Source: Apoda limacodes (taxonomy: Eukaryota; Arthropoda; Insecta; Lepidoptera; Limacodidae). From it: 64,000 bases of DNA. Shown here in pieces: positions 36,346-48,010 of this stretch. Numbering within the stretch: position 1 is the stretch's first letter; each line of letters opens with the position of its first letter. Made by a program: the position numbers and the translations under genes. The notes beneath the pieces were generated by a model. It worked only from the letters and a program-made list of their open reading frames with translations. It made no database searches and had not been told where the DNA came from. Where the stretch lies: positions 13,034,001-13,098,000 of the forward strand of contig OX291545.1 in assembly GCA_946406115.1 (NCBI GenBank), written 5' to 3'.

Positions 36346-37977
36346 ATGGCCACACCTAGAACTGTTTTGGCCCTACTTCATCGATTTCAGCAGCTAAATT
36401 TTAGGATGAATGCCATTCAAGATGCTTATGAGCAAGCCATTGTGGGCTTGCAGAAAAAAGATGTGGCTAAGCTTACCACAGATTCGGACCATGCTGAGGA
36501 CGTTTGTGATCAGATAGTTGATAGGGTTGCATAGATAGTTATTAGGTTGCACAAATTCGTCGGGCTGAAGCTAAGACTGTTGCCACTAAGGAGGAATGTG
36601 CAAACTCTGTGGTGGCCACTCAGGAGGTTCCTTTTTCTTTAGCGTGTCGTTTATAAACATGTTCAATAGCTTAGTTGACAATCGGTCTGATCTAACCTAT
36701 TAACAAAAGTTCTCCCATTTGCTGCGATAAACCGCTGGAGAGCCATATGACATGATTAATTAGGTATTTGTCTCAAGATGATGCCGGTTATAAAACCGGC
36801 CGGGATTTATTGTTTAGACGGTATGACAATATTAGGAAAATTGCTCATACTTTTGCGCCTTATTGCAGTTGCCTTATATTTCTAAGGTAGCAAACTGTAT
36901 GTATGTATGTTGCAGTTAATGGACTTCAGGGATTAGGGCTTTAAGTAGATAAGGATTGGTCATTTCTACTTGTCCATTTGGCCACCTACTGTCTTACACC
37001 GAAATTAGGGAGCCGCTTAAGGATTGGACCTCTCCACTTGCCCATTTGGCCATCGATCGTCTTACACCATAATTAATAAGCCGCTTTGTTTGTTTGTGGC
37101 GGTGACTCGGCCACAATTCTCCCTACTTTCTCCAATATGGAGAAATTTCTTGAGGACGAGTGTCGAAAGGCTAAAAGCCTACCTATTGTTCTCCCCCCGC
37201 TGCTCTCCTTCAGCCGCAGAGCTTCACAAGCACCACTGACAGTTGTACTCTTCACTGCACAAATTCAAGCCTTCTCGTCCTGTGCCTTCTTTGTGGTAGA
37301 ACGAGCATTGTTCGACTCGGGTTTTCAGGGTAGCTTGGTATCGAGCTCTTTGGTAAGGAAGCTGAAGTTACAGTTGTGCGGATTCTATTCGAGGCATTGG
37401 TGGCCTTAAGGTCTATAGTCTTAGAGGTCAGGTTTCTATGTTATTTCTTCACTCCATGCTTCGCTCATTCGTTGAAATATTTCAGCCATGGTGATGGATG
37501 ACGTCTTTGGTGATTATCTCCAAGTTTTGCTTACGCCAGAAATTACTAAGCTGACTACGGGTCTGGCATTGGCTGATCCCGATTATCATCTTCCCAGTTC
37601 GGTGGATATACTCCTCGGTGCCGATTTTGGTCATGCCATAATGGGCCCAGCACTTCCACTTTAGACTGACCATGTCTGCCTTCTCGGTATGTCCTTTGCT
37701 GATGCGCTTTTGGGAAGCAGAAGGGCCATCTGAAACTCCTAGGGCTGATCCGGCTGATAAAGAGTGTGAGGCCCTTTTTGTGAATAATCCTGTATTTTCG
37801 ACTAGTCAATTTTTCACTCGGCATTCTTGCCGACCTGACCTCGGACACTCCAGGATGCTACCCGAAAAACGGTATATTTCTATGGAGAGACGTATGAGGC
37901 GCGATCCTGTCTTCCAAAAAAAGTATTTAGAGTTCAAGCAGGAGTACCAGGCTTTTGGGCCATATGTCTGTTTTTGA
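36346..37977 (+). pseudogene. Degenerate Bel-Pao LTR retrotransposon (gag-like start, protease, linker to RT)
   Basis: 36346-36534 is a 62-codon gag-like frame (MATPRTVLALLHRFQQL...). 37086-37409 includes EKFLEDECRKA and ALFDSGFQGSLVSSSLVRKL, with the DSG protease active site. In a shifted frame follow GIGGLKVYSLRGQVSM and, from about 37490, DDVFGDYLQVLLTP, ALADPDYHLP and SVDILLGADFGHAI. This DSG ... LADPDY ... IDILLGAD order is characteristic of Bel-Pao. 37672-37977 gives FWEAEG, ECEALFVNNP, ERRMRRDPVFQKKYLEFKQEY, the linker just before reverse transcriptase. The RT itself is gone. Several frameshifts and stops separate the parts. A G run near 38030-38041 may be the polypurine tract. LTRs could not be paired. 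Confidence 0.8.
36951..37086. repeat. Tandem duplication, 68-bp period, inside the Bel-Pao relic
   Basis: 36951-37018 and 37019-37086 both start aaggattgg and share catttggcca, gtcttacacc and agccgctt. They differ at about a fifth of positions, so the duplication is old. It falls just before the protease frame. Confidence 0.85.
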
Positions 37978-39963
37978 ATTGGACTAGACAAGAGAGGAAC
38001 ACTTCTTAATTCCTCACTTGCTGTCTTTAAGGGGGGGGGGGATAAGACGCTTCCTTATGTTCCCTTATAAGACATAAGAACAGACGACATAGTCCATGTA
38101 GGTACAAAAAACTACCAATTGAGGTAAGTCGCCTTGTAGTTTTTAATTTGGATTGCAGTTTACACTGTCATCTAAGACAAAACACTTATGTGATAGCGAA
38201 AGAATAGAATGTCTGCATTCCTTAATTTCATCGTATTTTGTTATAACATGCTTATTAAGTTATACAAAAACACAAAACTTAAAGCAGTATTGGTTTGATT
38301 TAGTACCAGCATGGCGCGGCGCGCAGTCTGCAACGCCTTATCATCCTGCGGTTAGAGAATGAAATATATTTACTACTGTTTCTACAGGGATATATTGTAA
38401 TAAAATTGCTTTTGATCTCAGTTTAAATAAAATGCTAATTATGTAGGCTTTAATATTTTAATGTCATCAGAATCGATGAAAAGGTGACAGAATAATAAAC
38501 AGAAATGTCCAATTATGAAATGATTTCCGACTAAAACGTTTACACAGCTACATCATGACAATATTTAGAATCCGGATAATCATTGGAAGACCAAACCAGA
38601 ATTATTGAAACATGTTTTTTTATGTTACTTATCTACATACTATTTTAATGTATGTTGACATAATTTTTTACAGTTCTGTGAAATGTTTTCGTTCGTTGCA
38701 AAAGTCCGAATTCGAAGTGATAATGATATTTTTCGTCCAAAAGGATTTCATGTCGCTTAACTCAGTTAAAAAAATGCTAATTGACTTACTGTGATTGTCG
38801 TAGCATTTGTAGCGCTCGTAGCATTCGTAGCACTCGTAGCCCGTTAAAACTCGTGAATTTCATGACTGCAAGGCAGAGAGGAATTTAACAGGGCCGGCAG
38901 TTTAATGAAGTTATAACTTTTATATTTTTTCTAAACTGTTGGAATCAAATTGTAGTTTTTTTGAGTGCTCTGTTACAATATTTGTAATTGCTCAATACAT
39001 TACATCATTATATTCGAAGAACTGGGTGAGTATTACGTTGTCTCACGACATAGTTACTTAATCAAATAGACATTTAGTAGAATTAATGAAACAAGTTAAG
39101 CAAATAATAAAGACTTAATATATTTTAATTTTTATGATATTTTCTTTTGGCAGAAGTAAGAAAAATGTTCCTGCTTGTTTGACGCGAACATTAAAATTTG
39201 ACGCGCTTAAAAGTTTTTGCCAGACTGCATATTTAACAGATAATTTTATTATTTGATGCAACGTATACCTACCTCCCTATTTATTTGCTCTTTGATTATA
39301 ATTTACAATATTTACCTACCTGCAAAGCTTTAGATTTCAGTTTGCTCATTCAAATAATTTAACAAGTAAAATACTAGCTGCATACCCTGGAAAGCAAGCT
39401 GTTTATAAACCGTTCCTGTTTTGTATGGTACGAAGTTCTCATTCATCTTAAACCTTTTAAAGCTGAGTTTAATTCTCATTGAAACGAATACAGCAGCGCC
39501 ATGCGCAGTGGAAGACATAAAAACATTCATTTGCATGAGCGCTTCACTACCACCGGGTATTTATCCAGTGTAACCAGGCGCATAATGAAAGACCTCTATC
39601 GCCTCTATGCTTTACTGCTTACTCGTGCAACTGCCCCAGTCAGTTAAAATAATAATCTTGTGAAAATTATGAGACAATAGCTTGCGTCATACTAAGGTTT
39701 TATGCAGCTCGTTTAGTTTTTAAGCTTGTACAAAAATTTACGTAAATAAGGAGGATTGTACTTCTCTATAAGCATAGCAAGGATTTTACAGTTCTTACCA
39801 AATTAGCCAGTTGAAAAAATGTTCACGAATTTTTATGGCGTTAATCTTTTTGCTGTATCAATTACTCATATTTTTTTGGTCAATTATATGTGGTAATATT
39901 TAAGTAAGTAAGTAATCTACTTAAATAAGATGGATCTAGGAAGGTGACATTTTGCACAGATCT
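37978..39963. other. Region between the Bel-Pao relic and the Tc1-like element
   Basis: Apart from the G run (38030-38041) and the 9-bp repeat, nothing is recognised. A taag run (39901-39915) precedes the Tc1-like element. Confidence 0.4.
38807..38851. repeat. 9-bp minisatellite, gtagcattc type
   Basis: Five units of the form gtagc(a/g)(c/t)t(c/t) in a row, the last diverging to gtagcccg. Period 9. Confidence 0.85.
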
Positions 39964-40559
39964 TTATATACACACCGGCACAATTAGCGGAACACAAAAA
40001 AAGGATTTGAACGAATGGCAGCAGGTTCTCTTTACTGATGAGTGCAGAGTTCTTTTAAAACAGATCGATGGGAGACAGCGAATATGGCGCCGCAAAGGTG
40101 AACGCCACATACAGTCTAATTTTGAACACACAGTGGCTTATAGTGGCGGCTCGATTATGGTTTGAGGAGGGCTATGTTTGGGAGCTCGCACGGAGTTAGT
40201 GATAGTCACAGGAGGGACCATGATAGCAGATCGATACATCAGAGACATTTTAGAAGAACATGTTGTACCATTTGCCCCATTTATTGGTGACGACTTTATT
40301 CTAATGCAAGATAATGCTCGTGCTCATAGTGAGTAATCGGTACAGGCATATCTGAGCCACGTAGGTACACCGGTGATGCAGTGGCCAGCAAATTCCCCCG
40401 ATATGAATCCGATAGGGCATGTCTGGGACTTGCTAAAAAGAAGGGTTAAATCCAGAATGCCACCCCCCAACAATCTGAATGAACTTGGAAATATATGCGT
40501 TATTATCTCATAGTCTCACTTTTTTATCTGTTCCGCTAATTGTGCCGGTGTGTATATAA
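39964..40559 (+). mobile_element. Tc1-like element, 0.6-kb internal-deletion derivative
   Basis: 31-base inverted ends at 39964-39994 and 40529-40559 match exactly (ttatatacacaccggcac, continuing caattagcggaaca). TA dinucleotides at the tips fit the TA target of Tc1/mariner. The left repeat is followed almost at once by transposase codons DLNEWQQVLFTDEC, so the N-terminal DNA-binding domain has been deleted. A full-length relative would be about twice as long (family knowledge). Confidence 0.9.
40003..40500 (+). pseudogene. Tc1-family transposase, C-terminal catalytic part, inactive
   Basis: The frame reads WQQVLFTDECRV (first catalytic D), then GGSIMV followed by TGA where the family has the W of the VWGG motif. 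It continues to LGARTELVIV, VVPFAPFIGDDFILMQDNARAH (split: VVPFAPFIGDDF / ILMQDNARAH, second D), a TAA, and SVQAYLSHVGTPVMQWPANS, then PDMNPIGHVW. The third catalytic position lies 34 residues after the second D (DD34E geometry) and is G instead of E. Two stops and the loss of the catalytic Glu make it certainly dead. Confidence 0.88.
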
Positions 40560-41150
40560 GGTACGCAGTCCACGTAGCGTAATAAGAATGAATTTTGAAA
40601 TTTTACTCTCTAATTGACAACGCTTTGCCCATACACGCTCGACGTTAATTTAAATTTCGCTGTGATTTTGCAACAAATAAATCACTTATTACATCTTTTT
40701 ACGCTACAGAATCAAATGGTATTATTATATGATTACACACACCACTGATATAGAAACAGTACTTAATAATTCATTTTCTTGGATACCACAGACAAAAGAT
40801 ATTTGATGGAATCTTTTTGCTTCAATCAGATCTTTGAGACGATTGCGTTATCTCTTACCTGTTATAAACGAATGAACGAAATAACGATGGAAGTTTCCAG
40901 GCATCCACTACTTGGTCCATATCCGCGTGTCTATTTTAAATAAAGATCACAGAATCTTTTGAGTGGTGAATTAAATGAACTTCATTATATTCTGCAACGC
41001 TGTTGCCTATTATCTTCTTTAACGTAAAAACCGTATCCTACGACGGTTAGTATATTTTCTTTTGTGCTGTGTAATTGTGTATTACTGGGTAAGTCATTAA
41101 TCGTTTTGTTTTTTATCACAGTGCGGTTTTTTTTGTAGTTAATACTATAG

Positions 41151-41560
41151 CTACTCCTTTCGGCCTATGCCGTGACCGAAGCCTGAAATACGGCAGTTGT
41201 CTTCTACTACTGCGAAGGCCGGTGCGCATCAGCTGGTTAGCGGCGTCTGCACCGAGGGAGGCCCGGAGTTCCTTTAAACTCCATATCTTGGCCTGCCTGG
41301 AGTACCTTGTGCTCCAAACCTTCGGTCTGTGCGGTAGCAGTGCTGCAGCCTGAGCACCCGCTCCACACCAAGGCTACGTGGCGAACTGCGCCCACGTACA
41401 ACTTGCATTGTGCCTGCCACGTGCGCCATACTTAACACTACTCACCAAACGTCGGTAGGTCACCCTAAATTCAGTCCCGTCCGCGTCTACCTACTTCGGC
41501 GGCGGAGACCTGCGGGGTGGCAACGACGTGCAGGGCTCTAGGCCGAAGAAGCTTTATTGT
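41151..41560. other. GC-rich island with weak inverted ends
   Basis: About 400 bases with many CpG and CCGG-type words in strongly AT-rich DNA. The left part reads cctttcggcctatgcc and the right part, in reverse, cttcttcggcctagag, a possible terminal inverted repeat. There is no long open frame. It is more likely the non-coding part of a transposon than a CpG promoter, as no exon is apparent on either side. Confidence 0.4.
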
Positions 41561-42839
41561 TATTCGATTTCTAATAAATTATTAAAAAATATACACTTTG
41601 AAATCTGTGTAGGCAGGCTTGCGTCTCTCAGTCTTTCTATCTAGTTAGGTAGTCTATAACATTGTAAAATAGATAGCTTCGATAGAGTTATTTGAGGGTT
41701 AAGAATCACCTTACGTGATTAGGAGAATATTGTTTATTAAATCTTGTTGAGATAAAAGTGAAAGAGTATACGATTATAACCTGCCTTACCCTTGGAAAGT
41801 AGTTTCTTTACTCACCTCTGAACTTCCTCTACCTAAACTTCTATCTTCTAAGCACCTAGCCGGTGCATTCGGCAACAGGGCACTCTTACTATAACCTGTC
41901 CTGTTATACTGTTGCCACAACTTTTTATAAGCGCAATTCCTACCGCTTCTTATTCTTAATTATGATGACGCTGACTGAACAAATCCTATCGAGGAGCATT
42001 TTAATTAGCGATTTTTTTAAATATTATATTTCCTGAGGAGGTTAAGTAAGTAAAAAAAGCGTTTGCAAAAATGGACGTCGGTTTTTAAGTTAGGTTAGGC
42101 TTTTAGGAAAATATATCTCCTAAGAACGTAAAATAAGTAACAAAAGTTCATGCGTCAATTTTTGTCGTTAGAAATCTGGTAGTTGGTATTTGGGCTTCTG
42201 AAGAACTTCATCGCCGAGAGCAAAAGTTAAAATTTTTTAGTCTCAATTGCTTTATTTCATTACGAGTTTTTAAGGCGGTTGTCATAAATTTCAGTAAAAT
42301 TTTATTAAAACCGATGCAGATGGCATAAGTCATTGAGTGTCATACGGACGACTTCTAGACGAAGTTCCGTTTTCGCCATGTAGCTACTCTAAAAAAATCA
42401 GTCAAGTGCAATCGAACTCGCTCTGTGGTTTATGTATTTAAGACGACCGCAAACTAAAACCAAAAGCGTGCCGCTAAGCGGTCACCCATTCGATGCAGTC
42501 ACCAAGCCCGACGTCGCTTAACTTTGAATATATCATCCAATATCTTAAAATCAAATGCTTAATAATTTAAACTTCTGTTGTTCGATGGCGCTTATAAAGC
42601 AATTTAAAATGGTAATGGGTCGTACCCAATGTTACTTTTACTTTGCAAGTGTGAGGCTTGTTTGTGTATCTGTTTTTGCAAGCGTCCACAGGCTGCGGTG
42701 ACCGCTTACAATCAGGCGTACCGCTTTTAGAATAGTAGTATAAAATAAAATTGTTTTTTGTATGGACCCGCCTAAATTTTTGCTTTTTGAACTTTTTATT
42801 ATTTGTTATGGAATCCCGCCATTATAACATACTAATCTT

Positions 42840-43217
42840 AGGCTTCTATCTACTTTGGTCAAAAATAATCTTTTAATGGTTGGACAGACAGACAGCCAGC
42901 GTAGGCTCAGTAATAGGGCTCCGTAGGCGAAAGGGCATGGCACAGCAGATTACCCACAAACTCTAAATTTTAGATTAGTAGAACGAAAAGTTCCTTAGCC
43001 GATGGTAAATACCACTGAGCACACGGCTTATTTAAAAATCGGCCAAGTGTTATTCTGTTTTTAGTATTTGTTGTTATAGCGGCAACAGAAATACATCTTC
43101 TGTGAAAATTTCCACTGTCTAACTATCACGGTTTATGAGGTAAAGCCTGGTGACAGACGGATGGGCAGCGGAGTCTTAATAATAAGGTCCTGTTTTTTTC
43201 CCTTTTGGAACCCTAAA
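42840..43217. repeat. Two adjacent right-end fragments of ggttccg-type repeats
   Basis: 42840-42935 has ttggacagacagacagccag and aatagggctccgtagg. 43030-43217 has tcggccaagtg, then gttgttatagcggcaacag, acggatgggcagcgg and ttggaaccctaaaaatg. The second copy is internally deleted, jumping from the left end straight to the middle. Confidence 0.75.
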
Positions 43218-43786
43218 AATGAGGCTGAATATCCTCATTTATATATTTTTTTCTAGTCTCTGCGTACTAACATATTTGAATATGTGGGTCTATTCAAGAG
43301 TGACTTCGCTTGATTACACACGAGATTGCAGACACAATAGTCGTGTACACATGTCTAGGAGTGTTCTTCCATGCTTACTGTATCGCCTCAAGCTACTGCC
43401 TACACGGTTTCAAAAGCTATGCAAAAATTATGATTTGCAACTTTCAAAAAGATAAATAAACATTGTAAGCATTTAGTTCAAACTAGCAGCTAAAAATAAA
43501 ACTACTACATAAACTGCATTCTTACAGGCATTGGCCCTCCTTGGAGGAGAAGGCTTAGGCCATAGTAGACTACACTGGCCCTGTGTGGATTGGATCACGT
43601 TGTCGCCGCCCTAGACCTGTAAATTGGCGTAACAAGCGGTCGCTTATAGCAGAAAGAACGTCCTAAATATAGGTTATTACTAGTTTTAATTCCTTGATTG
43701 TTAACTTTTTGAAACACGCTTTGTATGAAGAGGTTATTTAAAATATGAAATGGCGGCCCTAGGCCAGTCCCCAAAGTAGACTTTAT

Positions 43787-44003
43787 TTTTTATTTTATTT
43801 TTACCACTAAGGTGGCACACAAGCACAAGGTCCGCCTGATGGTAAGCGGTCACCGTAGCCTATGGACGGTTGCAACACCAGGGGTATTACTTGCATGTTG
43901 CCGACCCTTCAGAAATCCAATAACTTCTTTTTTTAAGAACCCCATACTGCAATCCTTAGAGAAAACCTTGGCAGAGAGCTCATTCCACATATCATTCTAT
44001 TAT
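43787..44003 (-). mobile_element. 3'-terminal fragment of the LINE seen at 52576-53530
   Basis: On the plus strand ccactaaggtggcacacaag to ggcagagagctcattccaca is nearly the same as 52606-52793, including gcctgatggtaagcggtcac and caccaggggtat. It encodes the antisense of the LINE C-terminus. The plus-strand frame at 43812-44045 is therefore an antisense shadow. Confidence 0.85.
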
Positions 44004-45200
44004 AACTGCACATTACAAGTTAAAGTAGACACTAACTGTACGTGAAAAGTTAAAGTGTTATTTGTTAAAAGGATGTATCGGCCTGCTTTTCCCTATACAA
44101 ACGTATTCCCCTGTTTTCTCCATATAGATTTTGGCATTAAACCTATCATTTTATATATAATAGATATGCACAGTATTTCACAGTCACTATGTCTGTATGT
44201 TTTGCTTTTTTAAAATGCCATTCATATAAATAAATGTGGCCCTGCAAAAGGCCAAAACTTTGCACTTTTTAAAAATATGTGAACTATATTTTTTAGGAAC
44301 ACAAAACATACGGACAGAGTAATTGTTTATTTTCAAGAATAAATAATTTCTATTCAATTTGGTTGAGATTTAGAGGAGAAAAGTAGGGAATACAAAACAC
44401 CGATTTGATGATTGTGACTAAATATAATTAGCCCAAGGCGCATTGGTCTTGGCTTGGGTCTTAACGCGACAGCAATTGTATTTCCAAATACCTACATATG
44501 AGTGAATTTGCTTGCGTCATATATTTCCTCTTAAAGAAAATCAGCGTAGGTACAAATCAACATACCATTATGCAAGCTACTGGTATATTTACCAGATTAA
44601 ATAATATACTAAAAACGTAAATCACCATATTACCGGTCGGTATGTAAAAAAGCATTTCAATGCTTAATGTGTTACGCGCTGGGTAATAAGGTTAACGAGC
44701 TTTCCGCCCAAGGCCGCTAACGAGGAAGGGTGTTACACTGAACTGAAAAGCAGAGTTTGAAAACATTCTTTTGAATATCTCAGAAAGTTATAGGGAAAAT
44801 TGGATACTAAGTACCACAAGAATAACTTATTATTTCTTATATTCGTAAAGACACTATATGTGAATAAAAATTTAACTCGTATGTTTGTAACAATCAAACT
44901 TATTAATTAGTATATCTATGTGTTTAAGATAGCACTACTGCCAAGAGTGACCGTTATTAGCAGGTTTTTAGTTGTAGGAAACAACTCGCAGATAAGTATA
45001 TTCTAAAAAAAAATACATAATGATCTTAAGCTATTACATTAATTTAGCTTATGACTAGTTTTAAATAAGTGGTTATAAACATTTTTAAAATATGTGTTAT
45101 TATATTATATTTAAAGTACGAAGAGAAAATTCAAAATATGTTTCGGCGGCGCTGCGCCAATTATTCTAAACTAGTTACAAGCTATTACTAGAACAAGTTA

Positions 45201-45485
45201 GTGGTGGCCGAGGGGTTTCGATTTCATCTTGTGTCCTCAGTGGCGCAGGTTCGAGCTCGGAATGTACAATGAGTCTTTTTCTTAATTTCTCAATTACATT
45301 GATTATTCACACCAAGGCTTTTCGGTGAAGGAAAAAATCTTTAGGAAACCTGCATACGTCAAAAAAAAAGTATGTATGTATGTGAAGTCCACAATTCGCA
45401 CTGAACCCGCGTGCGGAGAAAGCCCAAATCACCCTCAGTGAGGGTAGGCCATGCCTCGACAGTGGGGACGTATGAGGCCGATACG
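45201..45485 (+). mobile_element. tRNA-derived SINE (Ser/Leu-like head)
   Basis: The head reads gtggtggccgagg (A-box-like) and, about 40 bases on, gcgcaggttcgagctc (B-box-like), followed by ggcttttcggtgaaggaaaa, taggaaacctgcatacg and agtgagggtaggcc, a body typical of lepidopteran SINEs. The cloverleaf is not intact, so this is not a tRNA gene. Confidence 0.75.
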
Positions 45486-45490
45486 ATCAT

Positions 45491-45583
45491 TCTCAGTAGA
45501 TCCATAGTCTAGATCCATCATGGATCTAGTGAGATATTTTTTTCTCAGTAGATCTGTTTTCTAATAAACTGGATCTGATGAGA
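45491..45583. repeat. Two consecutive tctcagtagatc hairpins
   Basis: 45491-45534 folds tctcagtagatcca on tggatctagtgaga. 45543-45583 folds tctcagtagatc on ggatctgatgaga. The two hairpins are related to each other, so this is a duplicated palindrome. Confidence 0.7.
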
Positions 45584-46599
45584 ATTTTCATTGAGGATTA
45601 GAACATTGTAATTTCTGTGAGTTGAGTTGTCGATACCGTTTCTGCTAAAAACGGCCACTGTTATTAACGGATAAGCTATCAACGTCTTAAAGATAAATAC
45701 TTACTAGAAAAAACTTACTTACTTATTTTTCCATAAATTTTATCTTACGTTAGGTATATCTTAAAATATATGTACCATTAGAAAATAATAAGGACCTTAA
45801 TGTGGAGCTCTGTGTGTGTGAGTCCAGTAAGCAATAACCTGGGGATTTAATAATACTTAAATTTAAACAGGGGGTGCTTAAAAATAGTTTAGATCCCCCA
45901 TAGTTAGTTCGAGATTGTGTGATGGTATAGGAACGCGATTACATAATGTTTTTATTTATTTTTTGAAATAATATAACAAGGACACAATGAGGGACGGGGC
46001 TTGGGAGTGTTTTGAGTTCCTTTGAGAGAAAGGTTGTTGGACCGTGATTTTGTGTTGTTCCTTGCTTCCTAATATTTGATTCAGTAGTATTGAAATATGT
46101 AATTGAAAATAGATCCAAGTTCACTTGTCTATAATAGACCTACATACCTTTTTCTCCTTCCTTCCTTACGGATTCTGTGATGCGTGCCTCGGCTATGCCT
46201 TGGCCCGCGCTCTCACGATCTCTCGGTTATGCTGCGTTTGTGGGCCGTTTAATGTACTATTTCATCACACTTACTTGTTAACAGTGTGATTACGTGCAGG
46301 CAAACAGGGTGTTAAGGCCTAACTTAATTGCTCCTACGGGCTTTTTTTTTTAAATGTTTACTTTTCTCAAAGCAAAGCGGCCGGGTATAGAACTCACTTA
46401 CTCAATGGTACTAAACTGTTGGTGGTGAATAAAAAAATAAAAAAAAAAGTTTTGCATCGTGTGACAAAAATCACAACAAATAAAAACGCTGTTTGTGCAA
46501 ATCTCAAATATAATTTGTTTATTATTTTAAAGATGAAAATTGACCATTCCCCTCTTTTTCGTAACTAATGACTGACTCCTAACATTTTTGGTGAAATAA

Positions 46600-46835
46600 T
46601 ACATATATATAATACCTGACTTGGGGGGCGTGAGTTCGATTCTCGCACAAGACAAAGGTTAATGTGATAAAAATTTGTGTTTGTCTTGATACTGGGAGTT
46701 ATCTATGTATAATATGTATGTATTAACAAAAAAGAATATACCTCTTTGTATTTTTATCCGCTGTATATATAGTATCTATTGCCTTGCTTAGTTTGGGACC
46801 AGATGGCGCTGCGTATAATGTCCAAAAATACTTAA
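46600..46835 (+). mobile_element. SINE of the same family as 21338-21586
   Basis: Has a B-box-like gcgtgagttcgattctcgc near 46627, an atgtatgtatta-rich middle, and the family's 3' block gcttagtttgggaccagatg ... aatgtccaaaa. The A box is degraded. Confidence 0.75.
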
Positions 46836-46879
46836 AAAAAGAATATTAAAGTGATTTGATTGAAAATTGTGTTATTATC

Positions 46880-47890
46880 TTTATATATGAGTATAATTCT
46901 TCTGTACGTATGTACGTCAATATGTAAGTCACTAAATTCCCCTAAACGGCAGGACCGATTTTGATGATTTTTTTTGTGTGTTTCAGTGGGCCATTGGATG
47001 GTTTGGATTCACAATTGGTGGTTAAGTTATCAATTTTTTTATTATACATGGAGCGAAATAACTTATATTCACAATACAATATGTTGGCTTAATGCCAATA
47101 AGGAAATTGCAATATTTAGATCCGATAGGTGGGGCTGGCGTCGACTTATTAAAAATCTTAAAATTCTTCTGTATCTTCTTGTGTAAGTCACTAAACTCCT
47201 TCTAAACGGTTGGACCGATTTTGATAATTTTTTTTTGTGTGTTTCAGTAAGTTACTGGATGGTTTGAATTCACAATTGGACCTGGTAGGTGGTGGTGTGG
47301 TTCATATTTTTTTTATGAGGCAAAATAGCTAATATTCACATTATATTATGTTGGCTTAGTGTCAAAAAAGGAAATCGCAATATTTGGATTAAATAGTTGG
47401 GGCTGGGGTCGACTTATTATAAATCTTAATATTATTCTGTATCTTCTTGTGTATGTCACTGAACTCATCCTAAACGGTTGGACCGATTTCGATAATTTTT
47501 TTTGTGTGTTTCAGTGAGTTACTGGATGGTTTGAATTTACAATTGGACCTGGTAGGTGAGGCGATGGTCAAGTTATTAATATTTTTTTTATGAAGCAAAA
47601 TAGCTCATATTCACATTATAATATGTTGGCTTAGTGCCAAAAAAGGAAATCGCAATATTTGGATTTAATAGGTGGTGCTGGGGTTGACTTATTAAAAATC
47701 TTAATATTTTGTATCCTCGTGTGTAAGTCACTGAACGGTCCTCCTAAACGGTTGGACCAATTTTAATGATATTTTTTTGTGTGTTTCAGTGGGTTACTGG
47801 TGGTTTGGATTTACAATTGGACCCGGTAGGTGCTGCGGTGGTCAAGTTATTAATATTTTTTTTTATTTATAATGCAAAATAACTCATATT
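46880..47890 (+). repeat. Tandem array of about 260-274-bp units, four copies
   Basis: The landmark ggacc(g/a)att(t) recurs at 46952, 47212, 47480 and 47754 (spacing 260, 268, 274). In each unit it is followed by tttttttgtgtgtttcagt, ggatggtttg, a cacaattgg block and, later, atgttggctta and gaaat(c/t)gcaatattt. A diverged fifth relative lies at about 48145-48260. The units differ moderately, so the array is not recent. A long open frame through it was not seen. Confidence 0.88.
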
Positions 47891-47899
47891 AGCAATTTC

Positions 47900-48010
47900 G
47901 GTTCTAAGGTGTGAGGATGAATTCCCTGCCGAAGGCGAGCGGTGCGATGGTAGAAAGTAGCCGTGGGCATCATTTCGAACAATTCCTCGCAACACATCCT
48001 ATTGTACATG
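47900..48010 (-). mobile_element. Fragment of the LINE seen at 52576-53530
   Basis: The plus strand ggttctaaggtgtgaggatg to cacatcctattgtaca matches 52848-52958, with atggtagaaagtagccgtgg shared. It corresponds to the ELFEMMPTATFYHRTARHR segment in antisense. It splits the tandem array from its diverged fifth unit. Confidence 0.85.

Noticed and set aside
45201..45265. tRNA-Ser/Leu gene
   Set aside because: The head is tRNA-like but stems are broken and a SINE body follows directly.
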